A DNA stretch of 64,000 nucleotides from assembly GCF_950295315.1 (NCBI RefSeq), contig NC_080176.1, positions 30,032,109 to 30,096,108 on the forward strand, written 5' to 3'. The stretch's first letter is position 1. Every line of letters starts with the position of its first letter. The position numbers and the translations under genes are program-made. The notes under the pieces were generated by a model. It was not told the origin of the DNA and did not search any database. It saw only the letters and a program-made list of their open reading frames with translations. Positions 41,355 to 51,683 of this stretch are shown piece by piece. The stretch is from Erinaceus europaeus (lineage: Eukaryota > Chordata > Mammalia > Eulipotyphla > Erinaceidae).

Positions 41355-41590
41355 GGTCATCTTCTCCTACATTTCTCCCCCTCTGGGAGTAAAGACCAAA
41401 ATTCTTTATGGAGTGCAGATGGTGGAAGTTCTGTAACTGCTTCTCTGCTGGACATTGGTGTTGGCAGGTGAACCCATACCCCCAACCTGTTTCTGTGTTT
41501 TCCTAGTGCGGCAAGGCTCTTGGGAGGTGGGGTTGCAGGACACATTGGTGAGGCCCTCTGCCCAGGGAAGTCAGAAATCTCCATTCCTTT
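41355..41590 (-). mobile_element. Element X internal fragment, antisense
   Basis: 'cccctctgggagtaaagacc', 'tggtgttggcaggtgaaccc' and 'gcaggacacattggtgaggc'. The 3' terminus is missing. Confidence 0.85.
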
Positions 41591-41992
41591 GAAACTAAAA
41601 CTATTGAACCAGTACAGCATTTACCACAGTTTTATCTCAACTGTGTAATCTTAGATTGTGTATTAAAATGTTTGTAAACTAAACATTTTCAACAAGAAAT
41701 ATTTTAAAATATTTATTTTATGAAAGAGAAAAGTGAAAGACCAGAGCACTCCTGAGCTCTGGTATTCATGGTACCTAGGACCTCACATTACAAGTCTGTG
41801 CTCTGAGGCTGAGCAATCTTCACAGCCCAAAAAGCAGTTTTTGAAATTAATACACACACAAAAAGTTACAGCTTTAAAGTGACTGCTGCCTTTTTTTCAG
41901 TTAATGTGGGGAATATGAGATTCTTAAAAGATTTATCAATTTATGAAAACTAGGCAGATCAGAAGGCATTTGCTTTAAGAAGTAATAATCTG
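41591..41992. other. Unique sequence with SINE-E fragment
   Basis: An antisense SINE-E lies at 41715-41827 ('cctgagctctggtattcatg'). The rest is unassigned. Confidence 0.55.
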
Positions 41993-42180
41993 GGATTTAA
42001 TGGAGGCACAACTGGTAAAGTTTGCATGCTACTATATGCAAGGACCTTGGTTCAAACCCCAAGTCCTCACCTACAGGGGAAGCTTCATGAGTAGTGAAGC
42101 AGTGCTGCAAGTGTCTGTCTTTCTCTCTTCCACACTATATATTCATTCTCTCTCAATATATCTCTATCCAAAATATATGT
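41993..42180 (+). mobile_element. SINE-A, diverged
   Basis: 'gaggcacaactggtaaagtt', 'gtgaagcagtgctgcaagtg' and 'tctctatccaaaatatatgt'. Confidence 0.83.
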
Positions 42181-42536
42181 ACACATAAGAACAATCTTTA
42201 AAAAAAAAGACTTCACTCTGATTTTCACAACCCTTGAGAAGCATTTCTCAAGCAATGTAGTTGATTGACTCTGTCCTATCTTTACTTGGGCATCACAAGA
42301 GAAACACACACACACAAAGCTTAGTTTTCAAAAAGATAGTCTTGAGTTTTCTGTAAATTTAAGTCTAAAACTAACATATGTCAAACACTGTATTATATGT
42401 TTGTTAAAAAAACAAACAAGATATAATGACTTGCTCAAAAACTATTTGAAGCAATAAGGCATTGAAAAATAATTTACTAAAGAGATGACCCTTAGATTGT
42501 AATTAGGATTACAAACCTTTTAAAGACCATCAAGAT
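42181..42536. other. AT-rich unique sequence
   Basis: Nothing recognised. Confidence 0.4.
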
Positions 42537-42785
42537 AAGGGCTAGGTGGTGGTGCACCAGGTAGGGCATGTACATTACTAAGTACAAGGATCTGGGTTCA
42601 ATCCCTCAGGCCTCCACCTGCAGGGGGCAAGCTTCATGAGAGGTGAATCAGTGCTGCAGGTGGATCTTTCTTTCTATCTCCCCCTTCCATCTCAATTTCT
42701 CTCTGTCTCTGTCAAAGAGAAAAAAAGGCTGCCAGGAATGTTGGATTTGCCATACAGGCATGGAGTGAGTCCCAAGACAACAGGA
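42537..42785 (+). mobile_element. SINE-A with SINE-B-like end
   Basis: A head and body of type A, followed by 'gctgccaggaatgttggatt' and 'tacaggcatggagtgagtcc', a diverged version of the SINE-B optional end. Confidence 0.85.
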
Positions 42786-42979
42786 TAATAAACTATAATG
42801 ACTTGCCAATTGTATCAGATAGGACTATTTCTCTAGTGGACAAACATTTTCAAGTTTCTCATTTGGTCTAGATCTTTAATCAAGTTTTTCAAAACCTCTC
42901 TACAACCTCAGGCAGGGTGGAAGCCATGAACGACATTGAAAGGAATGTCACTTATAGCCAAATTAGGAGTAAAATTTCC

Positions 42980-43158
42980 CCCTATTTTATTTGATAGGAT
43001 AGAAAGAAATTGAGAGGGGATGGAGAAAGAGAAGGTTCTGCATTCCTGCCTCACTGTTCATGAAATGTCTCCCCTGCAGGTGGGATACAGGAGCTTGAGC
43101 TGGGGTCTTTGCACATGGTAATGTGTGGGCTCATTAGGTGCATTAGCGCCTGACCCAG
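42980..43158 (-). mobile_element. SINE-A, antisense
   Basis: 'ttgataggatagaaagaaat', 'ctcccctgcaggtgggatac' and 'tgcattagcgcctgacccag'. Confidence 0.82.
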
Positions 43159-43169
43159 GAATAAATTTT

Positions 43170-43484
43170 CTTTTATTATTATTATTATTACCTCCAGAGT
43201 TATTGCTGTGGCTAGGTACCTGCACTATGAATCCACTGTTGCTGGCAGCCATTTTTTCTATTGTTGTTTCTATTATAGCTGCTGTTTATACTGCTATTGT
43301 TGGATAGGACACAGAGAAATCCAGAGAGGAGGGGAAGACAGAGAGGGGAGAGAAAGATAGATACCTGCAAACCTGCTTCACTGCTTGTGGGGAGCCCTGC
43401 AGGTGGGAAGTTGGGATCCTTGAGCAGTTCCTTGTGCTTTGCACTATGTGTGTTTAACCCTGTGCACCACCGCCTGGCCCCCGA
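43170..43484 (-). mobile_element. SINE-B, full-length antisense
   Basis: (ATT)n, 'cctccagagttattgctgtg', 'gttggataggacacagagaa' and 'tgtgcaccaccgcctggccc'. Confidence 0.9.
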
Positions 43485-43502
43485 ATACATTTTTCTTAAC
43501 GT

Positions 43503-43615
43503 TAAGGGAGGAGATACATAGCACAGTGGTTTATGCAATTTTCATCCTTGAAGTTTGGCAGTCTCTGATTCCTTGACACCACTATAAGCCAGAGCTGATC
43601 AGTGTTCTGGTCAAG
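43503..43615 (+). mobile_element. SINE-E
   Basis: 'atacatagcacagtggttta' and 'ccactataagccagagctga'. Confidence 0.82.
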
Positions 43616-43778
43616 ATTTTTTTTTCTTAATGTTAAATAAAACTGTCCTAGCTGGGAGACAGAATAACTTACTGTCATTGTATCTTTGGAGAGCAAAACA
43701 GCAAAGTTGATTTCTCTTGTTCTTTTTGGTGTGTACATGTGTATGCTCTATATAGAGACAGAGAAGCAGAGTACATAA

Positions 43779-44031
43779 AAGAAATCTCAGCACTGGGGCC
43801 AGTCAGTGATTCACCTGCTTAAACACACAAATTACAGTGCACAAGGACCTGGGTTCAGGCCCCTGGTCCTTACCTGCAGGGATAAACCTTCCTGAAGTGG
43901 TGAAGCAGAGCTGCAGGTGTCTCTCTGTCTCTCTCCCTCTTTATCTCCCTGTTCCCTCTCAATTTATCTCTGTCTCTATCCAATGATAAATAAATAAGGT
44001 ATACTAAAAAAAGGCAAGAAATCTCAGCACT
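43779..44031 (+). mobile_element. SINE-A with intact 16-bp target duplication
   Basis: Element 43795-44015 lies between perfect copies of aagaaatctcagcact (43779-43794, 44016-44031). Near-consensus throughout, so recent. Confidence 0.96.
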
Positions 44032-44054
44032 TAAGCTGCTTTCAGTTCAATGGG

Positions 44055-44126
44055 ACCAGACTTCAACTCAGGTCATACACATAGTGAGACAACATACTAT
44101 CCAGGTGAGCTATTTTGGTGGTCCCA
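44055..44126 (-). mobile_element. SINE-C head fragment, antisense
   Basis: 'cttcaactcaggtcatacac' and 'ccaggtgagctattttggtg'. Confidence 0.65.
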
Positions 44127-44360
44127 TTAATTGATGAAAACTAAAACCAATGAGGAAAATCCACTTCCCTTTGCCTAAGACTGAAATGCTATCATAGATC
44201 AAGGTCAGAGACAAATCTCCAAGACTTCAACCTACAGCACACTGTGTGTGAATTACTGCTCTCTGAGCAAGGTCAACTTGCCCTTGGAAACACTGTCAAG
44301 ACCAGTTGAATCAATAGCACAAGTGTGATACTCAGCACTGACTGAGAGGCAGTGGAATAA

Positions 44361-44560
44361 NNNNNNNNNNNNNNNNNNNNNNNNNNNNNNNNNNNNNNNN
44401 NNNNNNNNNNNNNNNNNNNNNNNNNNNNNNNNNNNNNNNNNNNNNNNNNNNNNNNNNNNNNNNNNNNNNNNNNNNNNNNNNNNNNNNNNNNNNNNNNNNN
44501 NNNNNNNNNNNNNNNNNNNNNNNNNNNNNNNNNNNNNNNNNNNNNNNNNNNNNNNNNNNN
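44361..44560. other. Assembly gap (200 N)
   Basis: Exactly 200 undetermined bases, a typical placeholder for a gap of estimated or unknown size. Any frame crossing it is meaningless. Confidence 1.
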
Positions 44561-44784
44561 ATGAAGTTTGGTGACATTTGAACAGCATATGTTTGACTCA
44601 GGAGTCCCTTGGGCATCCCCAAGAGATGCCTGGTGGGGAAGTCTTGCTGAGTTATAAGGGGTCCAGCATTCCTACTGCAAGGGGTTATGTGCAAGAAAGG
44701 GAAAACAGGAGGCAAACATCAAATAGAAAGTTTATACTCTGAGGGGCCAGAAGGTGACACACCTAGTTGACAGCACATGAGCAA
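44561..44784. other. Unique sequence
   Basis: A SINE-A-like head fragment at about 44741-44785 ('aggtgacacacctagttgac'). Otherwise unassigned. Confidence 0.5.
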
Positions 44785-45740
44785 ACTAAACTCCTTTGTG
44801 GGCCCCACATAGGACCTTGCCCTCAACTTGGATCCACAACAGTAGAGAATGTTCCATCCTCCCTTAGGAGGATGGACAACATACTCCATGCTACATCTGA
44901 GGAAGATGGGTCCTAATATTGGGGCAGCTTGGAATGTTCCTACTCATGACCACAGAAAGTGAGCTCAGATCTACAGGGATGCAGAGGTCAATAGGCTCCT
45001 AGGCTGAATATGGGCCCCAGACCTAATCAAGTTGATGGAGTTTACAGTCAACAATATTTATGCCCCTTTCCCATATTAGGGAGCTACTCTCTTCCCTGAT
45101 CCAGCTTTCTGGTCCTTTTCCAGCCATGCCATCATCTCCCTGGACAATAACTTGGATCCACCTGCATATCAGGCTCAGAGAAAAGAAAAAAAAAAAAACT
45201 AGGATAGCTACAGGCCCTTGGAAATATAACTAAAATATGCCTACTAGCTATCTACAAAATGGAGGACCCCCACCCCCAATACTTCATCTGCACTATTCCA
45301 GCCTTTAGGTCCATGATTGGTCAACAATTTGTTTGGCTTTGTATATTAACTCTCTTTTCAGCCACCAGGTTCTAGATGCTAGCATGATGCCAACCAGACT
45401 TCCCTGGGTAGATGACCCCCCAAATGTGTCCTGGATCTCTGCTTCCCCAAAGCCCCACCCTACTAGGGAAAGAGAGAGGCAGGCTGTGAGTATGGATCGA
45501 CCAGTCAATGCCCATGTTCAGCGGGGAAGCAATTACAGAAGCCAGACCTTCCACCTTCTGCATCCCACAATGACCTTGGGTCCATACTCCCAGAGGGTTA
45601 AAGAATAGGAAAGCTATCAGGGGAGGGCATGGGATACAGAGATCTGGTGGTGGGAATTGTGTGGAGTTTTACCCCTCTTATCCTATGGTTTTGTTAATGT
45701 TTCCTTTTTTAAATAAATAATAAAAATTAAAAAAAGAGGA
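44785..45740 (+). mobile_element. Element X, longest copy, sense
   Basis: About 950 bases, extending further 5' than the other copies ('tggatccacaacagtagaga', 'gttgatggagtttacagtca'). It ends 'gatctggtggtgggaattgt', 'cctatggttttgttaatgtt' and 'aaataaataataaaaattaa'. Open frames are short. Best starting point for a family consensus. Confidence 0.9.
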
Positions 45741-45744
45741 AGTA

Positions 45745-45880
45745 GCATTGGTGACAGCTCAAGAGTATAGGACTTGCATATATCAGGACCAGAGGCCTCA
45801 AGTTCACTTTTCAATGCCCTATGCCAGAAGTGAACAGTGATCTCTCTCATTCTCTGTTGCACACAAAAACAAGCAAATAA
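45745..45880 (+). mobile_element. SINE-D/E-like, diverged
   Basis: 'gacagctcaagagtatagga', 'cctatgccagaagtgaacag' and the tail 'acaagcaaataaatccttca'. Confidence 0.6.
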
Positions 45881-46007
45881 ATCCTTCACTGTATTTCTCT
45901 GTCTCCTTCATACCCATGCAGAGTATTCATTCAGAGGAAAACTACAGGATCTTTGTCCCTTGTGGACAACCCAAGCTTCTACGGGGTGTGTTGTAAACAG
46001 CTAGACT

Positions 46008-46148
46008 CTTTTCTTTTCTTTTTTCTTTTCTTCTCTTTTCTTTTCTTTTCTCCTCTCCTCTTCTTTTCTCTTCTCTTCTCTTCTTTCTTTCTTTCTTTGT
46101 CCTCCTCCTTCCACTCCTCCTTATCTCCCTTCTCCTCCTCTTTTTTCT
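46008..46148. repeat. Polypyrimidine tract (TTTTC/TTCTC)
   Basis: Nearly all pyrimidine. The Lys/Arg/Glu-rich minus-strand frame is its shadow. Confidence 0.93.
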
Positions 46149-46440
46149 TTGGAAAAGCAATAAAAGTGTCAGTTGTGCATCACCAGCTACACCTTGGTCC
46201 AAGAATGCATCTTATATAGAATACAAACTTACCAAGGGTTTGGGGGGGGTGAGCGGTTGTTTTATCCTCAGAAATACTTGAGACAGCAGTCACCATAGGG
46301 CCAGACATGAGCACGCTCTACCAACTGGACAGTATGGATTCGTGAGTAGAGAAAAAAATCTTCACTTCCTCTCTCCATTACAGTCACTGCCTACAACTAT
46401 CCCTAGGTTATAGAATAGAGTATGTGGAGAATAGTACGGG
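46149..46440. other. Unique sequence
   Basis: Nothing clearly recognised. A short G8 run lies at about 46241. Confidence 0.4.
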
Positions 46441-46690
46441 GGGAAGGTGGTGGTACACCAGTTAAGTGCACATTGTACTAAGCACAAAGACCCACACAAG
46501 GATCCGGGTTCAAGCCCCAGGTTCCTCACCTGCAGGAGGGTCACTTCACAAGTGGTGAAGCAAGTCTGCAGATATCTATCCATCTCTCTCTCTATCTCCT
46601 CCTCTCTCAATTTCTCTCTGTCCTGTTCAATAATGTGAAAAAAATGGCCACCAGGAGCAGTAGATTCATAGTGGGGGCCCTGAGAATCTC
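46441..46690 (+). mobile_element. SINE-B with optional end
   Basis: 'aggatccgggttcaagcccc', 'gtgaagcaagtctgcagata' and 'ggccaccaggagcagtagat'. Confidence 0.9.
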
Positions 46691-46704
46691 AAAGGCCATA
46701 CTTG

Positions 46705-46905
46705 GAGCCAGAAGATAGCTCACATGCTATAATGTCCACCTCACTGTGCACAAGGCTCTGATTTCAAATCCCAGCACCATACAGGAGACCATGCACAGTA
46801 CTGGGAGGCTCCACGGATGGTGGAGAAGTGATGTGACATCTCTGTCTCTCTCACTCCTCTCTGTTTCCCCCTTCCCAAATAAACAATGAAAATAACTGAG
46901 CCCAG
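46705..46905 (+). mobile_element. SINE-C
   Basis: 'agaagatagctcacatgcta', 'caaatcccagcaccatacag' and 'cttcccaaataaacaatgaa'. Confidence 0.87.
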
Positions 46906-46964
46906 AGAGGCTGCTCAGGCCCTCGGATTCTTCCTCCAATACTACATTAAAATTTTAAAAATAA

Positions 46965-47435
46965 AAGAGGTTGGTGGTAGCTTACATTACAGTGCCTAAG
47001 GGCTTGGGTTCAAGCCCCCACTTCCCGTCTATGGGGGGAAAACTTCATGAGCAGGGAAGCAGGTCTATAGGTGGTCACTCTGTCTCTCTCATCTCCAGGG
47101 TTATTGCTGGGGCTCAGTGCCAGCTCTAAGAACCCACTGCTCCTGGTGGCAATTTTTTCCTTTTTATTGTGTAGGACAGAGAGAAATTGAGAAAGGAAGG
47201 GGAGGTGGAGAGGGAGAGAGAAAGATATAAATCGGCAGACCTGGTTTACCCCTTGTGAAACATCTCCTCTGCAGGTGGGGAGCCAGTGGCTCGAACCCAG
47301 GTCCTTGTGTGAGTCCTTGCACTTAACTCAGTATGCCTCTGCCTGCCCCACGTCTGTCCCTCTCTATGTCCCACTTCTCTCTTGATTTCTCTCTGTATCT
47401 ATCCAAACAAATACAATTTAAAATAAATAAATATG
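46965..47435 (+). mobile_element. SINE-A interrupted by an antisense SINE-B
   Basis: The SINE-A 5' part (46965-47089, 'gggcttgggttcaagccccc') and tail (47350-47435, 'tgtatctatccaaacaaata') flank the inserted SINE-B. Confidence 0.88.
47090..47350 (-). mobile_element. SINE-B nested in SINE-A
   Basis: 'ccagggttattgctggggct', 'tgtgtaggacagagagaaat' and 'cttaactcagtatgcctctg'. Younger than its host element. Confidence 0.9.
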
Positions 47436-47937
47436 AGCAAGACATAGGATGCCTAAACTGAAACCGAATTTCTCTCACTCTAAGACTTGGAGCAATCATC
47501 TAATGACTTTGATTGTCAAGTAAAATCAATACAATCTTCAACAATGAATTTATCCCAGGAAGGTAAATACCACAGTAGGAGAGTTCCAGGTTCTTAGCAT
47601 TCTTAACCAAAGCAATAAATAAACAGACTCCTCCCAAAGTAAAGACGGGAATATAATTATTCAGTCTCTCCATGTTAGGCTTACCCAGAAATTGAAATAT
47701 TGTTAGCAAACACGGGTTTGAATTTTGTGCTCCAATGAATTGGTAGATTTCTCAGTTTATTGTTTTGATTTCTCTGCATTCCACCACAGGGAAATTACAC
47801 AAACTCCTGTAGTACATGAAAGGAATACTGATAATTAAGGAATTTGCTGCCTAGCTTGAAGATAATTTCCTGAATCTTTTATGATCTATTGTCATGGTGT
47901 CTTGTGCAGGCTGGGTACATCTGTTCTTGAGATTCAT
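47436..47937. other. Unique sequence
   Basis: No repeat recognised. A 69-codon minus-strand frame (47500-47709) matches nothing I know. Confidence 0.42.
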
Positions 47938-48270
47938 GAGCTAGGGGCTCTAGTGGTGGTGCCCCTGGCTGAATTTATACATATGACCATGTGCAGGCCC
48001 ACAGCCCCCGCCTGCAGGAGGGAAGCTTCTCGAACAATGAATCAGTGCTGTAGGTGTCTCTCTTTCTCTCTCCCTCTGTCTCCCCCTTCCCTCTCAAGTT
48101 CTCTCCATTCTGTCAAATAAGAAATAAAGGGGAAAAGAAAAGAAAAGAAAAGAAAAGAAAAGAAAAGAAAAGAAAAGAAAAGCCTGCCTGCCAGGAGTGG
48201 CGGATTTATAGTACAGGCACCAAGCTCTAACAATACTTGTGGTATAAATAAATAAATAAATAAACAAACA
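47938..48270 (+). mobile_element. SINE-A with (AAAAG)n and SINE-B-like end
   Basis: Type-A head and body, then an (AAAAG)n array (about 48133-48182), then 'gccaggagtggcggatttat' and an (AAAT/AAAC)n tail. Like 42537-42785, an A-body joined to a B-end. Confidence 0.88.
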
Positions 48271-48284
48271 AACAAATGATTACT

Positions 48285-48575
48285 GGAGGCTGGGTGGTAG
48301 CACATCAGAGCCGTGTGAAGTGCAGGGGCTGGCACAAGGATCCCAGTTCGAGCCCCTGGCTCCTCACCTTCAGGGGGGTCGCTTCACAAGTGGTGAAGCA
48401 GGTCTGCAGGTGTCTATCTTTCTCTTCCTTTGTCTGTCTCCCTCATCTCTCAATTTTTTTCTCAGTCCTGTCCAACAACAGCAGCAGCAGCATCAACAAC
48501 AACAGTGTGAAAAGATGGTCACCAGGAGCAGTGCATTCGTAGTACAGGCACCAAGTCCCAGCGATAACCCTGGAG
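48285..48575 (+). mobile_element. SINE-B with CAG/CAA-rich linker
   Basis: 'aggatcccagttcgagcccc', 'gtgaagcaggtctgcaggtg', a CAGCAG/CAACAA linker (about 48475-48505) and 'gataaccctggaggaaaaaa'. Confidence 0.92.
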
Positions 48576-48621
48576 GAAAAAAAAATACTGTTTTTTTCTC
48601 TGTTTTATAAAGCCCCATAGA

Positions 48622-48810
48622 CAGGGGGTCAGGCATTTGGACAACTAGTTGAGCATACACATTACTATGCACAGGGACTCAGGTTCAAGCCCCCAGCCTC
48701 CACCTATGGGGGAGATGTTTCACAAATGGTGAAGCAGGTCGGCAGGTATCCCTCTTCTCTCTCTCTCTGCCTTCCCCATCTCATTTTTTTTTCATGTTCT
48801 ATCAAGATAA
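48622..48810 (+). mobile_element. SINE-A
   Basis: 'tttggacaactagttgagca', 'gtgaagcaggtcggcaggta' and the tail 'ttctatcaagataagaggaa'. Confidence 0.83.
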
Positions 48811-49080
48811 GAGGAATAAAAGAGGTATAAAAAGTAATAGCTTTAGAAAGTGACATTCCCAGCAAGGAAAAAACAAAGACATAAGGAGACGTAAGTAGCT
48901 GTCTTCAAATATCTGAATAACTGCTCCAAGGAAGAAGAATGGGGTTGACTGAGATGACCAGAGCAGTAGAACTACAGAGAGGGCACTACAGGGGAGCTCA
49001 AAGGTCTCCCCTGCACTACACTCTAAGGGTATCTGAGTTGAGAATTTCCCTTAAACTGAGCCACTGTGTTTTAATTCAAG
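48811..49080. other. Unique sequence
   Basis: Nothing recognised. Confidence 0.4.
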
Positions 49081-49802
49081 CAAAGGTTTTGGGGTATCTC
49101 TCTCCCTCTCCGGCGGGGTGGTCTCCAGGGGAAAGGTAACGGGCTGGTTCTTTCTCGCTCACGACAGGGGTGACACGAAGTAAAAGACACCAGGGGACTC
49201 TTAGCATGCCTAGAATCTGAGTCCTAGAATCCCAGAATCCTAGAGTCCGTTTATTAGCAAAGTGGACATGAGTTAAATAGAAAAGCAATGAAGTTAATTA
49301 TTGTTGAAATATGACAGAAATTACAGGTTTCTTAACGGTCAGCATGCCCCTAAGGTAGGGGGCTGGTATGACAGGAATTGATGAGATACAAGACAGTTAT
49401 TCTCCATGACACAAGCAACTTTATCCAAAGGTATTTGAGAGAAGCATAGGGGTTAAACCCGTAGGGTGAGACAGAGAGAAGATGGATATCAAAAGGCCAT
49501 ATAGTTTGGAATTTCTCTTGTCTGGGGTCTGAGGTGTGTGATAAGGTGTGTTCTTCTGTGATCAGAAGATGATTTGAATAAGTGAATCTGTGGCCATGTG
49601 GCCTGCAGTTAATGGAGGGAAGTACTGGGGTTTCTGTGGGCCTGAGAGTCAAGAAGGAAAGAACCAAGTCTGAGCTTCCCCCCTTATGCTCACTTCGGTT
49701 GAGAGAGACTTACCAAGAGGTTATCTTCTCAGACCTCCATCAAAGGATGGGAGTGGTTCTCCCTAAGCTCTATTAGGCTTACACATGGTCCCAACACAAA
49801 GG
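49081..49802 (-). mobile_element. Solo LTR of a third ERV family, antisense
   Basis: A 710-bp LTR (49087-49796) between perfect CAAAGG duplications at 49081-49086 and 49797-49802. On the minus strand it begins TGTTGGGACC and ends GATACCCCAAAA (terminal CA apparently mutated). The poly-A signal AATAAA is at 49250-49255 complement, followed by a direct-repeat-rich R/U5 ('ggattctgggattctagg'). It matches neither ERV-1 nor ERV-2. The 6-bp duplication suggests class II. A solo LTR arises by recombination between the two LTRs of a provirus. Confidence 0.88.
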
Positions 49803-50324
49803 AGAAAAAGCACATTAATTCTTAAACAGTCACACTGCAGCTCTGCCCTCTCTGAATACTCCAGTGAATCTGGACAGCTTGCTGGGAATGGGTAGCTTGC
49901 AAGCAAATAAGAAACCACCAGCATTCACATGAGAAAACATTCCCAGAGATGTAAATAGATGAGCAGCAAAGACCAGTTGCCTGGGGCAGGGGTGGGGGGG
50001 TGGGGGTGGGTAGGGGGAGACAGTGGGGGATTGGGGGTTAGGGTGGCAGGAGTTGAAAAGTCTTGTTTACAGGAACTGGGCTCTTTCCTCCCTCTCTTCT
50101 AGAGCTCTCATCCTGAATAGTGTGATTACAGATAAAGTGGGAATCTGGTTCAGACACAAAGAGCCTTGTTGTTGTAACACCACCCCCACCAGGTCCACAA
50201 AACTCAGAGCAAAGCTGGGACATTCCTCAGTCTGGAAAATTGTCCCCGATCAATGCCCAGGTCCTTTTAATTCACAAGAGAACAGAAAAACTAGCCTTTA
50301 ATTAAACTCAATTTTCTTCTTTCT
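49803..50324. other. Unique sequence with G-rich tract
   Basis: Contains the G-rich run at 49984-50046. An otherwise ordinary stretch. Confidence 0.5.
49984..50046 (+). repeat. G-rich tract with quadruplex potential
   Basis: More than six runs of three or more G within about 60 bases ('ggggtgggggtgggtagggg'). Satisfies the common G3+N1-7 quadruplex pattern on the plus strand. Confidence 0.9.
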
Positions 50325-50540
50325 TTAAATTTCTTTATTATCTTTATTAGTTTATTGGCTAGAGACAGTCAGAAATCAAGAGGGAAGGGGGACACAGAGA
50401 GGAGGAGAGACAGAAAGACTCCTGGAGCACGGCTTCACCACTTGCAAAGCTTCCCCCTTGCAGGTGGGGAGCAGGGGCTCGAATCTGGGTCCTTGTGCAT
50501 TGTAACATATACGCTCAACCAGGTACGCCACCACCCGGCC
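50325..50540 (-). mobile_element. SINE-A, antisense
   Basis: 'attggctagagacagtcaga' and 'caaccaggtacgccaccacc'. Well preserved. Confidence 0.93.
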
Positions 50541-50559
50541 ATGTTCTTTTTTTTAAATA

Positions 50560-50630
50560 AAACTTTTAAATTTTTTGTTAATGACTTGATAATGATTGAT
50601 GAGATTGTAAGATAACGGGGGTACTATTAT
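50560..50630 (-). mobile_element. Element X terminal fragment, antisense
   Basis: 'ttgataatgattgatgagat' and 'gtaagataacgggggtacta' only; about 70 bases of the 3' end. Confidence 0.65.
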
Positions 50631-51090
50631 TTATTTTGGATAGAATCAGAGAAATTAGGGAATCGGGCTGTGGCACAGCAGGTTAAGCGCAAGTGGAGCA
50701 AAGCACAAGGACCTGCGTAAGGATCCCGGTTGGAGCCCCTAGCTCCGCGCTCCATAGGCGGTGAAGCAGGTCTGCACGTGTCTGTCTTTCTCTCCCCCTC
50801 TCTGTCTTCCCCTCCTCTTTCCATTTCTCTCTGTCCTATCCAATAATAACAATATCAATAACCACAACAATGTTAAACAACAAGGGCAACAAAGGGGAAA
50901 ATAAATAAAATAAACATTAAAAAATTAAAAAAAGAAACAGAGAAATTGAGTAGGAAGGGGGAGACAGAGAGGAAGAAAGAAAGACACCTGCAGCATTGCT
51001 TCACTGCTAGCAAAGCCTCCTCCCCTGCAGGTAGGGACCAGGGGTTTGAATTTGGTATCCTTAAGCATGGTAGTGTGTGACCTCAACTTG
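50630..51090 (-). mobile_element. SINE-A interrupted by SINE-B
   Basis: Antisense SINE-A split at 'cagagaaatt', which recurs on both sides (50647-50656 and about 50938-50947) as the target duplication of the inserted SINE-B. Head remnant near 51050-51090. Confidence 0.85.
50657..50935 (+). mobile_element. SINE-B nested in SINE-A
   Basis: 'gtggcacagcaggttaagcg', 'aggatcccggttggagcccc', an AAC/AAT linker and 'ggggaaaataaataaaataa'. Close to the SINE-B consensus, hence young. Confidence 0.93.
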
Positions 51091-51099
51091 ACTTTCAAG

Positions 51100-51463
51100 A
51101 TAGACTTGTGTGATGAAACAGATTTGGTATTCTGACTGAAATGTTTATTCATTCGATAAAAAAATACAAATTTTATCTCGTTTGATGGTAATATCACTAC
51201 ATTAAAACGCCTCTTTCTCAGGAAGGTCAAAGTGTGATGGATTTTATTTATTTAGGCACAACATAAAAACAGAAAAAATTAGCCAGTCTAGATGATAGGC
51301 AGGGCAACTCTCTGCACATGAACGCCAAGCCTCTGTGTCTTTCTGATCTTAGTCCTCACATATAAGTCATTAACAAGCACTATGTTCTGAATGGGTACCC
51401 CCTCCATACAGACACACACACACACACACACACACCAAATTCATATAATGAAACCTAACTCCC
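51100..51463. other. Unique sequence with (CA)n
   Basis: (CA)n at about 51411-51435. The rest is unassigned. Confidence 0.5.
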
Positions 51464-51683
51464 AAGAAAATCAGAGTGTTGGAGCCTGGTGGCGGCATAC
51501 CTGGTTAAGCGCACACATTATAGTGTGCAAGGATCCAGGTTCAAGCCCCTGGTTCCCACCTACAGGGGGAAAGCTTCAGGAAAAAGAAAAAGAGCTGTAG
51601 GTATCTCTCTGTCTCTCTACCCTCTCAATTTTTCTCTGTGTCTATCCAATAATAAATAAATTAATAAAAAAGAAAATCAGAGT
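51464..51683 (+). mobile_element. SINE-A with 14-bp target duplication
   Basis: Perfect aagaaaatcagagt at 51464-51477 and 51670-51683 flank a SINE-A ('ggcggcatacctggttaagc') that is short in the body. Confidence 0.94.

Noticed and set aside
44253..44715. Minus-strand frames of 111 and 127 codons
   Set aside because: They consist largely of the 200-N assembly gap.
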